A DNA stretch of 6,858 bases from CAZAYP01 sp964489425 [NCBI: uncultured Verrucomicrobiota bacterium] (GCA_964489425.1 CAZAYP010000146.1:1-6858); one strand, 5' to 3'. Counted from the first letter of the stretch, positions 1-6,623 are shown. Numbers and translations are program-made. Notes: generated from the letters alone by a model not told the origin.

Positions 1-117
1 GTTGTTCAAGCGGCCGTAAACAACCTTCCTTACCCACAAAAACTGCGGAAGAGCCGAAGGACCTGGCGGCGAGTGCGAGGTCGCGATGGTAAGGGCAGTG
101 GAGCGCCAGCGACCTAA
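1..117 (+). CDS. Possible C-terminal tail of a gene entering from the left edge
   Basis: Reading frame 1 is open from the first base to a TAA at 115-117, giving 38 codons with a very basic middle part (KLRKSRRTWRRVRGRD). I do not recognise it. Frame 3 is also open, to a TAA at 90-92, and a minus-strand frame is open across the same bases. Openness alone therefore proves little in this moderately GC-rich 117 bp. It is listed only because a truncated gene at a window edge cannot be excluded. Confidence 0.12.
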   Translation, partial: VVQAAVNNLPYPQKLRKSRRTWRRVRGRDGKGSGAPAT

Positions 118-461
118 CGATTGCTTTCAACGAGGCCCCTCACGATTGCGCCCTCTGCTGCATGGCTTGGACCCTGGCTGATGGAGACCAAATTGTATAC
201 CATGGTGAGGCAACGCGCATACAACCATGGCCAATTCAAATGCACCCTTGTTTTCGCATCTACGGGGCCAAAGTGCGGGGCCAGCGTTTTAACGGCGGCC
301 TGCAACATATAGCATTTATGTACATTTTTAATGCCGCCCGAACAGGCGGATCTGAGCCACAGGAAAAATCGAACGCCGTCAAATATCTCGTCAGCCAGAA
401 ACGCATAAAACCCAAGAAAATCCAATAAATAATGGACTTTTTGCGTACTGAAGTCGTACAC
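114..461 (-). CDS. Doubtful hypothetical ORF, 115 codons
   Basis: A minus-strand frame opens with GTG at 461-459 and closes with TAG at 116-114. The product would be 115 residues with a hydrophobic, aromatic-rich N-terminal part (HYLLDFLGFYAFLADEIF) and no family motif I recognise. Third codon positions, read over the first part of the frame, are close to 50% G or C, unlike the strongly GC-biased third positions of the amylase, thiD and comEC. The frame is therefore either foreign or not a gene. No clear Shine-Dalgarno sequence precedes the GTG. A plus-strand frame of 88 codons (162-428) overlaps it and is no more convincing. It may be a small gene at the end of the putative element, or chance. 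Confidence 0.18.
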   Translation of the reverse strand: MYDFSTQKVHYLLDFLGFYAFLADEIFDGVRFFLWLRSACSGGIKNVHKCYMLQAAVKTLAPHFGPVDAKTRVHLNWPWLYARCLTMVYNLVSISQGPSHAAEGAIVRGLVESNR

Positions 462-473
462 TCACCATGCGAA

Positions 474-487
474 ATATTCGGGAATAT
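474..487. repeat. 6-bp inverted repeat with 2-nt spacer
   Basis: ATATTC at 474-479 is followed by GG and its exact reverse complement GAATAT at 482-487. The site lies 29 bp left of the tRNA fragment, inside the putative element end. Symmetric sites of this size bind dimeric repressors, or recombinase or accessory proteins near attachment sites. Which of these applies here, if any, is inference. A chance palindrome in AT-rich DNA is possible. Confidence 0.3.
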
Positions 488-516
488 GGGCTGATTTTAG
501 GGAAATACTCTGGTAA

Positions 517-561
517 TTCCTAAACCGCAGGTCGCTGGTTCGATCCCAGTCCGGGGTACCA
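517..561 (+). tRNA. 3' fragment of tRNA-Arg(CCT), 5' half missing
   Basis: The sequence fits tRNA positions 32-76 without gaps. The anticodon loop TTCCTAA (517-523) has anticodon CCT at 519-521. The 3' anticodon strand is ACCGC (524-528) and the variable loop AGGTC (529-533). The T stem GCTGG/CCAGT (534-538, 546-550) encloses the loop TTCGATC (539-545). The acceptor strand CCGGGGT (551-557), discriminator A (558) and an encoded CCA (559-561) complete it. The 5' partners are absent: the bases before the loop do not pair with ACCGC, no D arm is present, and no ACCCCGG acceptor strand was found in 1-516. The piece cannot be a working tRNA by itself. The anticodon assignment rests on standard spacing from the T arm and on the T at position 33. 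Confidence 0.8.
517..561 (+). mobile_element. Putative attachment site (attR-like) in tRNA-Arg 3' end
   Basis: Tyrosine-recombinase elements often integrate into the 3' part of tRNA genes, with crossover in the anticodon or T loop, leaving a duplicated 3' segment at the distal end. Here the tRNA identity begins exactly at the anticodon loop, runs to the CCA end, and coincides with the switch from AT-richer DNA to GC-rich chromosomal genes. The orientation implies the intact tRNA-Arg(CCT) and the rest of the element lie to the left of the window. Neither the integrase nor the other copy is visible, so the element's size and kind are unknown. Confidence 0.55.
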
Positions 562-573
562 GCCCAACTCTCC

Positions 574-588
574 AAGGTGGGTAATGTG
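574..588 (+). promoter_or_regulatory. Shine-Dalgarno that decides the amylase start
   Basis: A purine-rich AAGGTGGG (574-581) sits 4 nt before the GTG at 586. The other in-frame GTG, at 577, lies inside this motif and has only pyrimidine-rich sequence before it, so 586 is the better start. No convincing promoter was found between the tRNA CCA end at 561 and the start codon. Confidence 0.55.
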
Positions 589-3276
589 AAAAACAACAGA
601 TACAGGATATGGGTCGTTGGCGCAGCTGGGCTGGCCGCCGCTGTCGGCATGGCCGCAGAGGTGCGCTGGCAGCCGGCTGCGCCGCGGTATGACGAGGGCC
701 TTGATATTATCATCAGCGGCAGCCACCAGGGCGGCACGCTGCACTGGGGCGTCAACCCCAAGGGCCACAAGTGGGACGCGCCGATCAATGCCTATGTGCC
801 CTATGGATCCTGGCGCGACGGGGCTGCCGTGCGCACCCCGCTCAACGGGCCCAACAAAGAGGGAGACTGCTTCGCCCGGCTTGGGCCGTTCAACGATCCG
901 GATCAGCAGGTGGGCGCCCTGGCTTTCGCGCTGCAGTGGCAGGATGGGGCGTGGGACAACAACCAAGGCCAGGATTACACGATCCCCATCACCTCCGGCC
1001 GGATCACGGTGGCGCCGGCCCAACCCACCCTGAACGATCCCGTCCGCATCACGGTGCACCGCTGTGCGCCCGGCGGCAAGCTCCGCTGGGGCGTTAATGC
1101 TGCGCGCGGCAAGTGGCAGCCCCCTCACGAAACGTACTGGCCGCGCAGGACCCGGGCCGCGGATGACGGTTTGGCCGTGGATTCGCCCCTGCCAGACCCG
1201 GACGCCAACGGCGACGCGACCCTGACCCTGGGCCCATTCAACCAGGGCATGCAACTGGTTGCCTCCCTGCACATGGCCGTGCACTGGGACACCACGTGGG
1301 ACACGGATTTCGGCCGCAACTACAACTACACCATCGTCACCGGCGCCATCTCCAATGCCCCGCGCGTGGTTCTGGAACACCCGTGCCCGGAAGCCGCCGT
1401 GACTACCGCGCTCGCCGTGCGCGTGACGGCGGATGCCGGCCCCGTGGAGATCTTTCTGGATGGCGAACGCGCGGTCACGTTGCGCGTGGCGCCATTTGAA
1501 ACGCAGATTGACCTGCGGCGAGTGTCTTTCGGCCGGCACGTGCTGACCGCCCGCGCGCAGCGCGACCAGCAAGCCGGAATGGCCGCCGCCGAGTTCTGGC
1601 ACACGCCGGCGTTCGCGGTGGCGGCCTTGCCCGCCGGGACCCCGCTGGGCGCCACGCCCGGCACCAACGGCCTGGTTACCTTTGCCCTGCATGCGCCGGG
1701 CAAGCACTTCGTCAGCGTGATCGGCGACTTCAACCGCTGGGACCACACGGCCGACGTGATGAACTACGCCCCGGACGGCACCTGGTGGCTGCAAAAGTCC
1801 ATCCCCACCGGGCAGCATTACTACCAGTATGATGTGGATCACGAGCTGGTCATCGCCGACCCGTGGTCGCGGGATGTCGAGTGGAAAGACCTGCGCGGAC
1901 AGGAGGACTACCGCCCGCCGCGCGCGCGCAGCGTGTTGGAAGTGGGTGCGCCGCCGTTTGCCTGGCAGGCGACGAACTACATCCGGCCCGAGCTCCCGGG
2001 CCTTGTCATTTACGAATTTTATCTCGACGATATGGTACCGGGCGGGGGGTTCACCGGCATGGTCGCCCGCCTGGACTACATCCGCGATCTTGGCCCCAAT
2101 GCCATCGAGCCGCTGCCCATCAACGAGTTTCCCGGGGCGCAGAGCTGGGGTTACAACCCGGCGTTTCACGGCGCGCCGGAGAGCGCTTACGGCACCCCGG
2201 ACGATGCCCGGCGCCTGGTGGACCGAGCCCACGCGCAGGGCATGGCGGTCATCCTGGACATGGTGCTCAACCACATGGATTGGAACGGCGCCCTGTGCCG
2301 CCTGTACGGCGAGGATCACGCGGCCAGCCCCTATTTCTGGCCGTTCACTGGGGAAAACTGGGGTTTTCCGGACCTGGAGCAGGAAAATCCGGCCCTCAAG
2401 CGGTACGCCGCCGACATGATCCAGCGCTGGATCACCGAGTACCGGGCCGACGGGTTCCGCTACGATGCCACGCGGTGGGTGGGGTGGCAGGGCCACCACG
2501 ACTGGGGCGCCGGCTGGTTTGCCTTTGCCGCCAAGCAGGCGGATCCCGGGTCCATCCAGATCGCCGAGCACCTGCCGTCGGACCCGGAACTCATGAAACA
2601 AACGTCCATGGACGCCAACTGGCATGACGCGTTCCGCTGGCGCAGCCGCGAGATGCTGATGCGGGCCGAGCTTGACCCCCGCGAATTCCTCAACATCCTG
2701 GACGCCCGGCGCCAGGGTTACGCCAGCAATTTCCAGCGCGTGCTCTACACCGAAAGCCACGACGAGGAGCGCGTCTGGAGCGAGCTTGAGCAGGCCGGAT
2801 ATGCGCCGGACGAGGTTTTGCGGCGGGCCACCGCCGCGCTGGTCCTGACCCTGACCACGCCCGGCATTCCCATGATCTATGCCGGCCAGGAGTTCGGCGA
2901 AAATACGGCCAAGCAAGTGGGCAGCAATCCGCTCCACTGGGACCGTTGCGCGCAGCCCGCCGGCGCCGCGCTGGTGGCGACCACCCGGCGCCTCGTTGCG
3001 CTGCGCAAAAGCCATCCGGCCCTGCGCGGGGAAGTCGTGGCCTGCCCCGAGTTGGACGCCGCGCGCGATGTGGCCGTGGTGCAGCGCGGGCCGGCCGACA
3101 AAGCGGTCATCGTGGCGCTGAACCTGGGCCGGCGCGCGCAAGCCATCACCGTCGCGTTTCCCGCGGCCGGCGCGTGGCGCGACGTGGTGGCGGACGCCCC
3201 GCTCGCGCTGCCTCCGGACCTGCGCGCGCGCATCGATCTGCTGCCGGGCCAGGCCGCGGTGTATGCCGCGGACTGA
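586..3276 (+). CDS. Secreted GH13 alpha-amylase family enzyme with two N-terminal starch-binding-like modules
   Basis: The product is 896 residues and probably acts on starch or glycogen outside the cytoplasm. Residues 1-23 form a signal peptide: basic KNNRYR, a hydrophobic stretch, then GMAA. Two tandem modules of about 115 residues follow (about 23-137 and 141-254). They share LxWGVN, WxxP, LGPFN and paired tryptophans (W54/W168, W63/W177, W118/W234), and the first ends WDNNQGQDY, as in CBM25/CBM53-type starch-binding modules. An Ig-like segment (about 256-340) and a CBM48-like domain (GDFNRWD, 380-386) come next. The catalytic barrel shows WGYNP (521-525), region I DMVLNH (558-563), region II GFRYD with nucleophile D627, region III IAEH with acid E661, region IV ESHDE with H725 and D726, and IPMIYAGQE (761-769). 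A C-terminal beta domain ends the protein. The catalytic residues look intact. Hydrolase versus branching/transferase activity is unresolved, because SHDE in region IV is also seen in branching enzymes. Confidence 0.9.
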   Translation: MKNNRYRIWVVGAAGLAAAVGMAAEVRWQPAAPRYDEGLDIIISGSHQGGTLHWGVNPKGHKWDAPINAYVPYGSWRDGAAVRTPLNGPNKEGDCFARLGPFNDPDQQVGALAFALQWQDGAWDNNQGQDYTIPITSGRITVAPAQPTLNDPVRITVHRCAPGGKLRWGVNAARGKWQPPHETYWPRRTRAADDGLAVDSPLPDPDANGDATLTLGPFNQGMQLVASLHMAVHWDTTWDTDFGRNYNYTIVTGAISNAPRVVLEHPCPEAAVTTALAVRVTADAGPVEIFLDGERAVTLRVAPFETQIDLRRVSFGRHVLTARAQRDQQAGMAAAEFWHTPAFAVAALPAGTPLGATPGTNGLVTFALHAPGKHFVSVIGDFNRWDHTADVMNYAPDGTWWLQKSIPTGQHYYQYDVDHELVIADPWSRDVEWKDLRGQEDYRPPRARSVLEVGAPPFAWQATNYIRPELPGLVIYEFYLDDMVPGGGFTGMVARLDYIRDLGPNAIEPLPINEFPGAQSWGYNPAFHGAPESAYGTPDDARRLVDRAHAQGMAVILDMVLNHMDWNGALCRLYGEDHAASPYFWPFTGENWGFPDLEQENPALKRYAADMIQRWITEYRADGFRYDATRWVGWQGHHDWGAGWFAFAAKQADPGSIQIAEHLPSDPELMKQTSMDANWHDAFRWRSREMLMRAELDPREFLNILDARRQGYASNFQRVLYTESHDEERVWSELEQAGYAPDEVLRRATAALVLTLTTPGIPMIYAGQEFGENTAKQVGSNPLHWDRCAQPAGAALVATTRRLVALRKSHPALRGEVVACPELDAARDVAVVQRGPADKAVIVALNLGRRAQAITVAFPAAGAWRDVVADAPLALPPDLRARIDLLPGQAAVYAAD

Positions 3277-3308
3277 GCGGCTTGATCCGGGGCGCCCGCG
3301 TTTCAGGC

Positions 3309-3336
3309 TTGACCCGCTGCGGGCTGGGGGATAGAA
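3309..3336 (+). promoter_or_regulatory. Weak candidate promoter before thiD
   Basis: TTGACC (3309-3314), a five-of-six match to the sigma-70 -35 hexamer, is followed 15-16 nt later by GATAGA/ATAGAA (3330-3336), a poor -10. A transcript from here would start near the upstream ATG at 3345 and favour the start at 3360. No terminator separates the amylase from thiD in this 83-bp gap, so readthrough from the amylase is equally possible. Confidence 0.2.
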
Positions 3337-3359
3337 GCACCAACATGGAAACGAGGGAA

Positions 3360-4175
3360 ATGAAGGTTGTGCTGAGCATTGGGGGCTCCGATAGCAGCGG
3401 CGGCGCAGGGGTCCAGGCGGACATCAAGACATTTTCCGAGTTGGGCGTCTTTGCCACCTCGGCCATCACCTGCGTCACGGCGCAAAACCCCGGCGGCGTG
3501 GCCGGCGTGATGGACATGCCGGCGGAATTCGTGGCGCTGCAGATCGAGACGGTCTGCGACAGCTTCCCGGTCACCGTGGCCAAAACCGGCATGCTGCACT
3601 CGGCCGAGATCATCCGCGTGGTCGCGAACGAAGATGTGCGCGAAGGCATCGAGCTGCTGGTGGTCGACCCGGTCATGGTGGCCAGCTCCGGGGCGCGCCT
3701 GCTGCGGGCCGATGCCGTGGAGGTGCTCTGCAACGAACTGCTGCCGCAGGCCCGGGTGGTCACGCCCAACCTCCACGAGGCCGAGATCCTCTGCGGCCAC
3801 GCCATCAGTTCGGCCGAGGAGCTCCGCCAAGCCGCCGCCGAGATCGGCGAGCGCTACGACATCGCTTGCGTGGCCAAGGGGGGCCATTTGCCGGGCGACG
3901 AGGTGGTGGACATCCTGTACGACGAAGGCCAGGAATACATCTTCACCGCCCCGCGGCTGAACGCCGTGGAGACCCATGGCGCCGGCTGCGCGTTTTCCGC
4001 GGCGCTGACCGCGTTCCTCGCGCACGGCGAGCTGATGGAGCGCGCGGTGGCCATGGCCAAGGAATACGTGTACCTGTGCCTGGAGCATGCGTTCCTGGTT
4101 GGCCGGCACCACCCGTTGAATTTTGCGTGCAGCCAGATGATGAAGTGGCGGCAGCAGCATCATGCCGGCGCCTGA
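3360..4175 (+). CDS. thiD: Hydroxymethylpyrimidine/phosphomethylpyrimidine kinase
   Basis: ThiD phosphorylates hydroxymethylpyrimidine and then its monophosphate with ATP, giving the pyrimidine diphosphate used in cytoplasmic thiamine synthesis. The 271-residue product has the full ribokinase-like signature set: SIGGSDSSGGAGVQADIK (6-23, substrate site), AKTGML (74-79), VVDPVMVASSG (101-111), TPNLHEAEIL (135-144), KGGHLPG (173-179) and THGAGCAFSAALTA (from 205). C210 matches the cysteine typical of ThiD. GAGC replaces the commoner GTGC in the anion-hole loop, a mild change. Length is normal for the family. ATG 3360 was chosen because MKVVLSIGGSD is the usual N-terminus and GAGGG (3353-3357) precedes it, although closely. 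ATG 3345 would add METRE. The frame stays open further upstream only as a shadow of the amylase. No other thiamine gene is in view, and the gene overlaps comEC by 14 nt. Confidence 0.92.
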   Translation: MKVVLSIGGSDSSGGAGVQADIKTFSELGVFATSAITCVTAQNPGGVAGVMDMPAEFVALQIETVCDSFPVTVAKTGMLHSAEIIRVVANEDVREGIELLVVDPVMVASSGARLLRADAVEVLCNELLPQARVVTPNLHEAEILCGHAISSAEELRQAAAEIGERYDIACVAKGGHLPGDEVVDILYDEGQEYIFTAPRLNAVETHGAGCAFSAALTAFLAHGELMERAVAMAKEYVYLCLEHAFLVGRHHPLNFACSQMMKWRQQHHAGA

Positions 4176-6585
4176 GCCGCCGCGACCCACCTACATCGCC
4201 CGCCGGCCGCTTATTGGGCTGGCCTTGGCTTTCACGGCCGGCACCACCGCTGGATTGTACCGCGCCTGGGATCCCGTAGCGGCGATCATCATCACCGGCG
4301 GTTTGCTCATCCTGGCCCTGCTGCGCATCCAAGCCCGCCGGTCCACGGGTTATCTTTACGGCGCGGTGGTTGGGGTTGCGTTGCTCGCCGCCGACCTGGT
4401 GGCGCATGATCCCTCGCCCGCGCATCTCGCGGCCATCTGCCCGGCGCCGCGCGAGTTTGTCGGCCTGGCGGGAGTCATTGCCAACGACCCGTTTGCCGAA
4501 CACCTGGGCCATGGCCGCACCCGGTGGGCCTTCGAACTCCGCGTCGAAGGCGTGCGCCGGATGCCGTGGTGGCAGCGGGCGCACGGCCGCGTGCGCCTGG
4601 AGATCGACACCTGGCGCACCGACCAGCCCTGGCGCTATGGCGACCGCTGGCTGTGGGCGGGGTTCCTGGAACACCGCCGCAACGCCGGCTGGCACGAGCC
4701 CGGCGCGCTGGTGCTGCGCGGCACGGATACGGATGCCCAGTGGCTGGCCCGCGGCCAGGGCTCCCGGCTGGTGCGCTGGTGCCTTGACCGGCGCCGCGAG
4801 TGCGCCGGCCTGCTGCGCCAGGGCATCGCCGGCTATCCCCAAGTGGACCAGGTCCTGCAGGCGATCATGCTGGGCTATGGCCAGGCCCTGTCCACGGACC
4901 TGCGGGCCATCTTCGCGACCACCGGGACGCTCCACATCTTCGCCATTTCCGGGCTGCATGTCGTCCTGTTCGGCGCGCTGGTTATTGCGGTGTTGGCGGC
5001 CGCCGGCATCAACCGCACCCGCTGGAGCCTGTACCTGATCCCGATCCTGGTGGTGTACATCATCGCCACCGGCGCGGCGGCCAGCGCCGTGCGCGCCGGC
5101 GTCATGGCCGGCCTGTTCTGGGGCGCCCCCCTGGCCCGCCGCAAGCCCGACGGCCCCTCGGCCCTGGCGGCCGCGGCCATCGTCATCCTGGCCTTTGCGC
5201 CGGGGCAACTGGCCTCGCGCGGCTTCATCTTTTCGTTTGTCGCCGTGGCGGGCCTGATGCTGTTCTATCCCGTGCTGCAGCCCTGGTTCACGCTGCGCAC
5301 CCAACGCGATCCATGGCAGATCCAGGCCGACACCGGCTGGTGGCGCTGGGGCCGGGTGCTGCTGGTCAAAGTGGGCGAACTGCTCGCCATGTCGCTGGCC
5401 GCCTGGCTGGTGTCGGCGCCGATCACCGCGTATTGGTTCAACCTGTTCTCGCCCGTCGGCCTGGTGGACAACCTGTTCGTGGTGCCCGGCTCATCCCTGG
5501 TGGTCGTGACCGGCATCCTCTCGCTGGTGTTTGGCGCCCTGCACCCGCTGCTGGCCGAGGTGTTCAACCATGCCAATCGCGTTTTCATCACGGTGCTGAT
5601 CGAAGCCGTGGAGTGGAGCCGGCGCCTGCCCGGCAGCTACTGGTACCTGTGCACCCCCGCGCCCTGGGTCATGGTACTCTGGTACGCGGCCGCGCTCCTG
5701 CTGGTTATCCGCTGGCGCTGGTACCGCCGCATCGTGGGCACGCTGGCCGTCCTGGCGGTGGTGTTCCTTGCCTGGCGCCACGTGACCGATCGCCAGGTGC
5801 AGGTGGACGTGCTCGATGTGGGCCAGGGCAATTCCGCGTTTATCAACCTGCCGGGCTCGGCCGACGTGCTGGTGGACACCGGCGCGCCGTTTTATGCCGA
5901 CCGGATCCTCCGCCACCTGCGGCGCCAGGGAGTGGACCGGCTGCAAGCCATCGTCCTCACCCATCCGGCCAGCGCCCACGCCGGCGCGGCCGCGGCGCTG
6001 CTGGCCGCCCTGCCGGTCAACGAGCTGTGGATCCCGCCTTTTGACGGTCGCGCCGATCATTATCGCGCCGCGCTGGACCTGGCGCGGAGCCAAGGGATTA
6101 CGGTCCGCCGGTTGGCCGCCGGCGACACCGGCACGTGGCCCGGCCACGTGGAGTGGGAGGTGTTCTATCCGCCGCGGGACGCCCGGTACCAACCGGCCTA
6201 TGCCGGCAGCCTGGTCCTGCGCGTGGCGCGCGAGGGCGCCGCCGTCCTGCTCATGGGCGGGGCCGGCGCGCCGGTCGAGCGGGCCCTGCTGCGCCAGCCC
6301 TGCGAACCGGCCGCGCCCGTGCTGGTGGCTGGCGACCATGGCCACGCCGGCACCTGCGAAACGCCTTGGCTGGACCTGGTGGCGCCCCGGGACGTCATCC
6401 TCAGCGTCGGCCAGTACAACCGCATGGGAGATCCCGCGCCCGGCGTGCTACGGCGCCTGGCCGCCGCCGGCCTGGCCACCTGGCGCACCGATGAGCAGGG
6501 CCCCATCCGCATTACCTGGCCCGGCCGGCCGCCGCGCCCCAACGACCCGCCAGCCTACGCCGTGCAGGCCATCAATCCGCGTTGA
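4162..6585 (+). CDS. comEC: ComEC/Rec2 family DNA-uptake channel with degenerate metallo-beta-lactamase domain
   Basis: ComEC is the inner-membrane channel that brings single-stranded DNA into the cytoplasm during transformation. The 807-residue product has the usual layout. Three N-terminal membrane segments (about 17-34, 38-57, 63-82) precede a soluble DUF4131/OB-like part (about 85-205). The Competence membrane domain follows (about 225-500), with its hallmark TGTLHIFAISGLH at 254-266 and VRAGVM downstream. Two more hydrophobic segments (about 502-517, 524-538) lead to a C-terminal metallo-beta-lactamase-like domain (about 545-790). That domain keeps the family framework (DVGQG 552-556, LVD ending at D572, LTHP 599-602, SVG..N 748-753) but has lost many metal-site residues: GQGN for GQGD, HPASAH for HxHxDH, GG for GD near 699, DHGH for HHGS at 725-728 and GDP for GHP at 756-758. 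Nuclease activity is therefore doubtful, while the channel part looks complete. The start ATG lies inside thiD with no obvious ribosome site, suggesting translational coupling. Confidence 0.92.
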   Translation: MPAPEPPRPTYIARRPLIGLALAFTAGTTAGLYRAWDPVAAIIITGGLLILALLRIQARRSTGYLYGAVVGVALLAADLVAHDPSPAHLAAICPAPREFVGLAGVIANDPFAEHLGHGRTRWAFELRVEGVRRMPWWQRAHGRVRLEIDTWRTDQPWRYGDRWLWAGFLEHRRNAGWHEPGALVLRGTDTDAQWLARGQGSRLVRWCLDRRRECAGLLRQGIAGYPQVDQVLQAIMLGYGQALSTDLRAIFATTGTLHIFAISGLHVVLFGALVIAVLAAAGINRTRWSLYLIPILVVYIIATGAAASAVRAGVMAGLFWGAPLARRKPDGPSALAAAAIVILAFAPGQLASRGFIFSFVAVAGLMLFYPVLQPWFTLRTQRDPWQIQADTGWWRWGRVLLVKVGELLAMSLAAWLVSAPITAYWFNLFSPVGLVDNLFVVPGSSLVVVTGILSLVFGALHPLLAEVFNHANRVFITVLIEAVEWSRRLPGSYWYLCTPAPWVMVLWYAAALLLVIRWRWYRRIVGTLAVLAVVFLAWRHVTDRQVQVDVLDVGQGNSAFINLPGSADVLVDTGAPFYADRILRHLRRQGVDRLQAIVLTHPASAHAGAAAALLAALPVNELWIPPFDGRADHYRAALDLARSQGITVRRLAAGDTGTWPGHVEWEVFYPPRDARYQPAYAGSLVLRVAREGAAVLLMGGAGAPVERALLRQPCEPAAPVLVAGDHGHAGTCETPWLDLVAPRDVILSVGQYNRMGDPAPGVLRRLAAAGLATWRTDEQGPIRITWPGRPPRPNDPPAYAVQAINPR

Positions 6586-6623
6586 GCCCGATACGGCGGC
6601 AGGTAGGACTGTAGGCTGGAACC

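Larger units (their letters stand above)
1..516. mobile_element. Probable right end of an integrated element; no recognisable gene
   Basis: This stretch lies to the left of a truncated tRNA copy and differs in base composition from the genes to its right: about 48% GC over 121-516 and about 41% over 301-516, against roughly two thirds in the following genes. It contains no frame I can recognise. Several inverted repeats are visible: 28-34 with 88-94, 63-68 with 104-109, 78-84 with 109-115, 334-338 with 345-349, and a near-palindrome at 474-487. When an element integrates at the 3' end of a plus-strand tRNA gene, the intact tRNA stays on the far left and a duplicated 3' piece marks the right end, so this segment should be the element's right terminus. 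No integrase gene is visible, so the element type is unknown. It could instead be decayed intergenic DNA. Confidence 0.45.

Noticed and set aside
112-118. Integron attC-like core ACCTAAC (RYYYAAC)
   Set aside because: No GTTRRRY partner exists within a plausible distance to the right, and no attC-like hairpin connects them. A seven-base degenerate match is expected by chance.
334-349. Hairpin CCGCC/GGCGG as an intrinsic terminator
   Set aside because: The stem is only 5 bp and no T-tract follows on either strand.
500-561. Intact tRNA, or a tRNA interrupted by a group I intron
   Set aside because: No 5' half is present in 1-516. The whole anticodon loop is in the 3' piece, and no terminal G is found at a usable splice position just before the anticodon, so an intron in the loop does not explain the truncation.
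577-585. GTG at 577 as amylase start
   Set aside because: It lies within the likely Shine-Dalgarno sequence for the GTG at 586 and has no ribosome site of its own.
462-788. A 108-codon minus-strand frame containing DWDRTSDLRF
   Set aside because: The motif is the typical antisense translation of a tRNA T arm and acceptor, and the rest is opposite the amylase N-terminus.
520-3141. An 873-codon open frame on the minus strand
   Set aside because: It lies opposite the amylase gene, whose domains and catalytic motifs are clear. The frame stays open because the DNA is GC-rich, and its end (PGLGSNQRP) is the antisense of the tRNA fragment, a well-known artefact.
2946-3359. In-frame extension that would make thiD a 409-residue fusion
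   Set aside because: The extra N-terminal part is an out-of-frame reading of the amylase C-terminus, Arg/Ala/Gly-rich and without domains. The ThiD family starts at MKVVLSIGGSD.
3634-3960. Frames overlapping thiD and comEC on both strands
   Set aside because: They are GC-driven shadows with Arg/Ala/Pro-rich translations and no motifs, in regions already explained by strongly supported genes.
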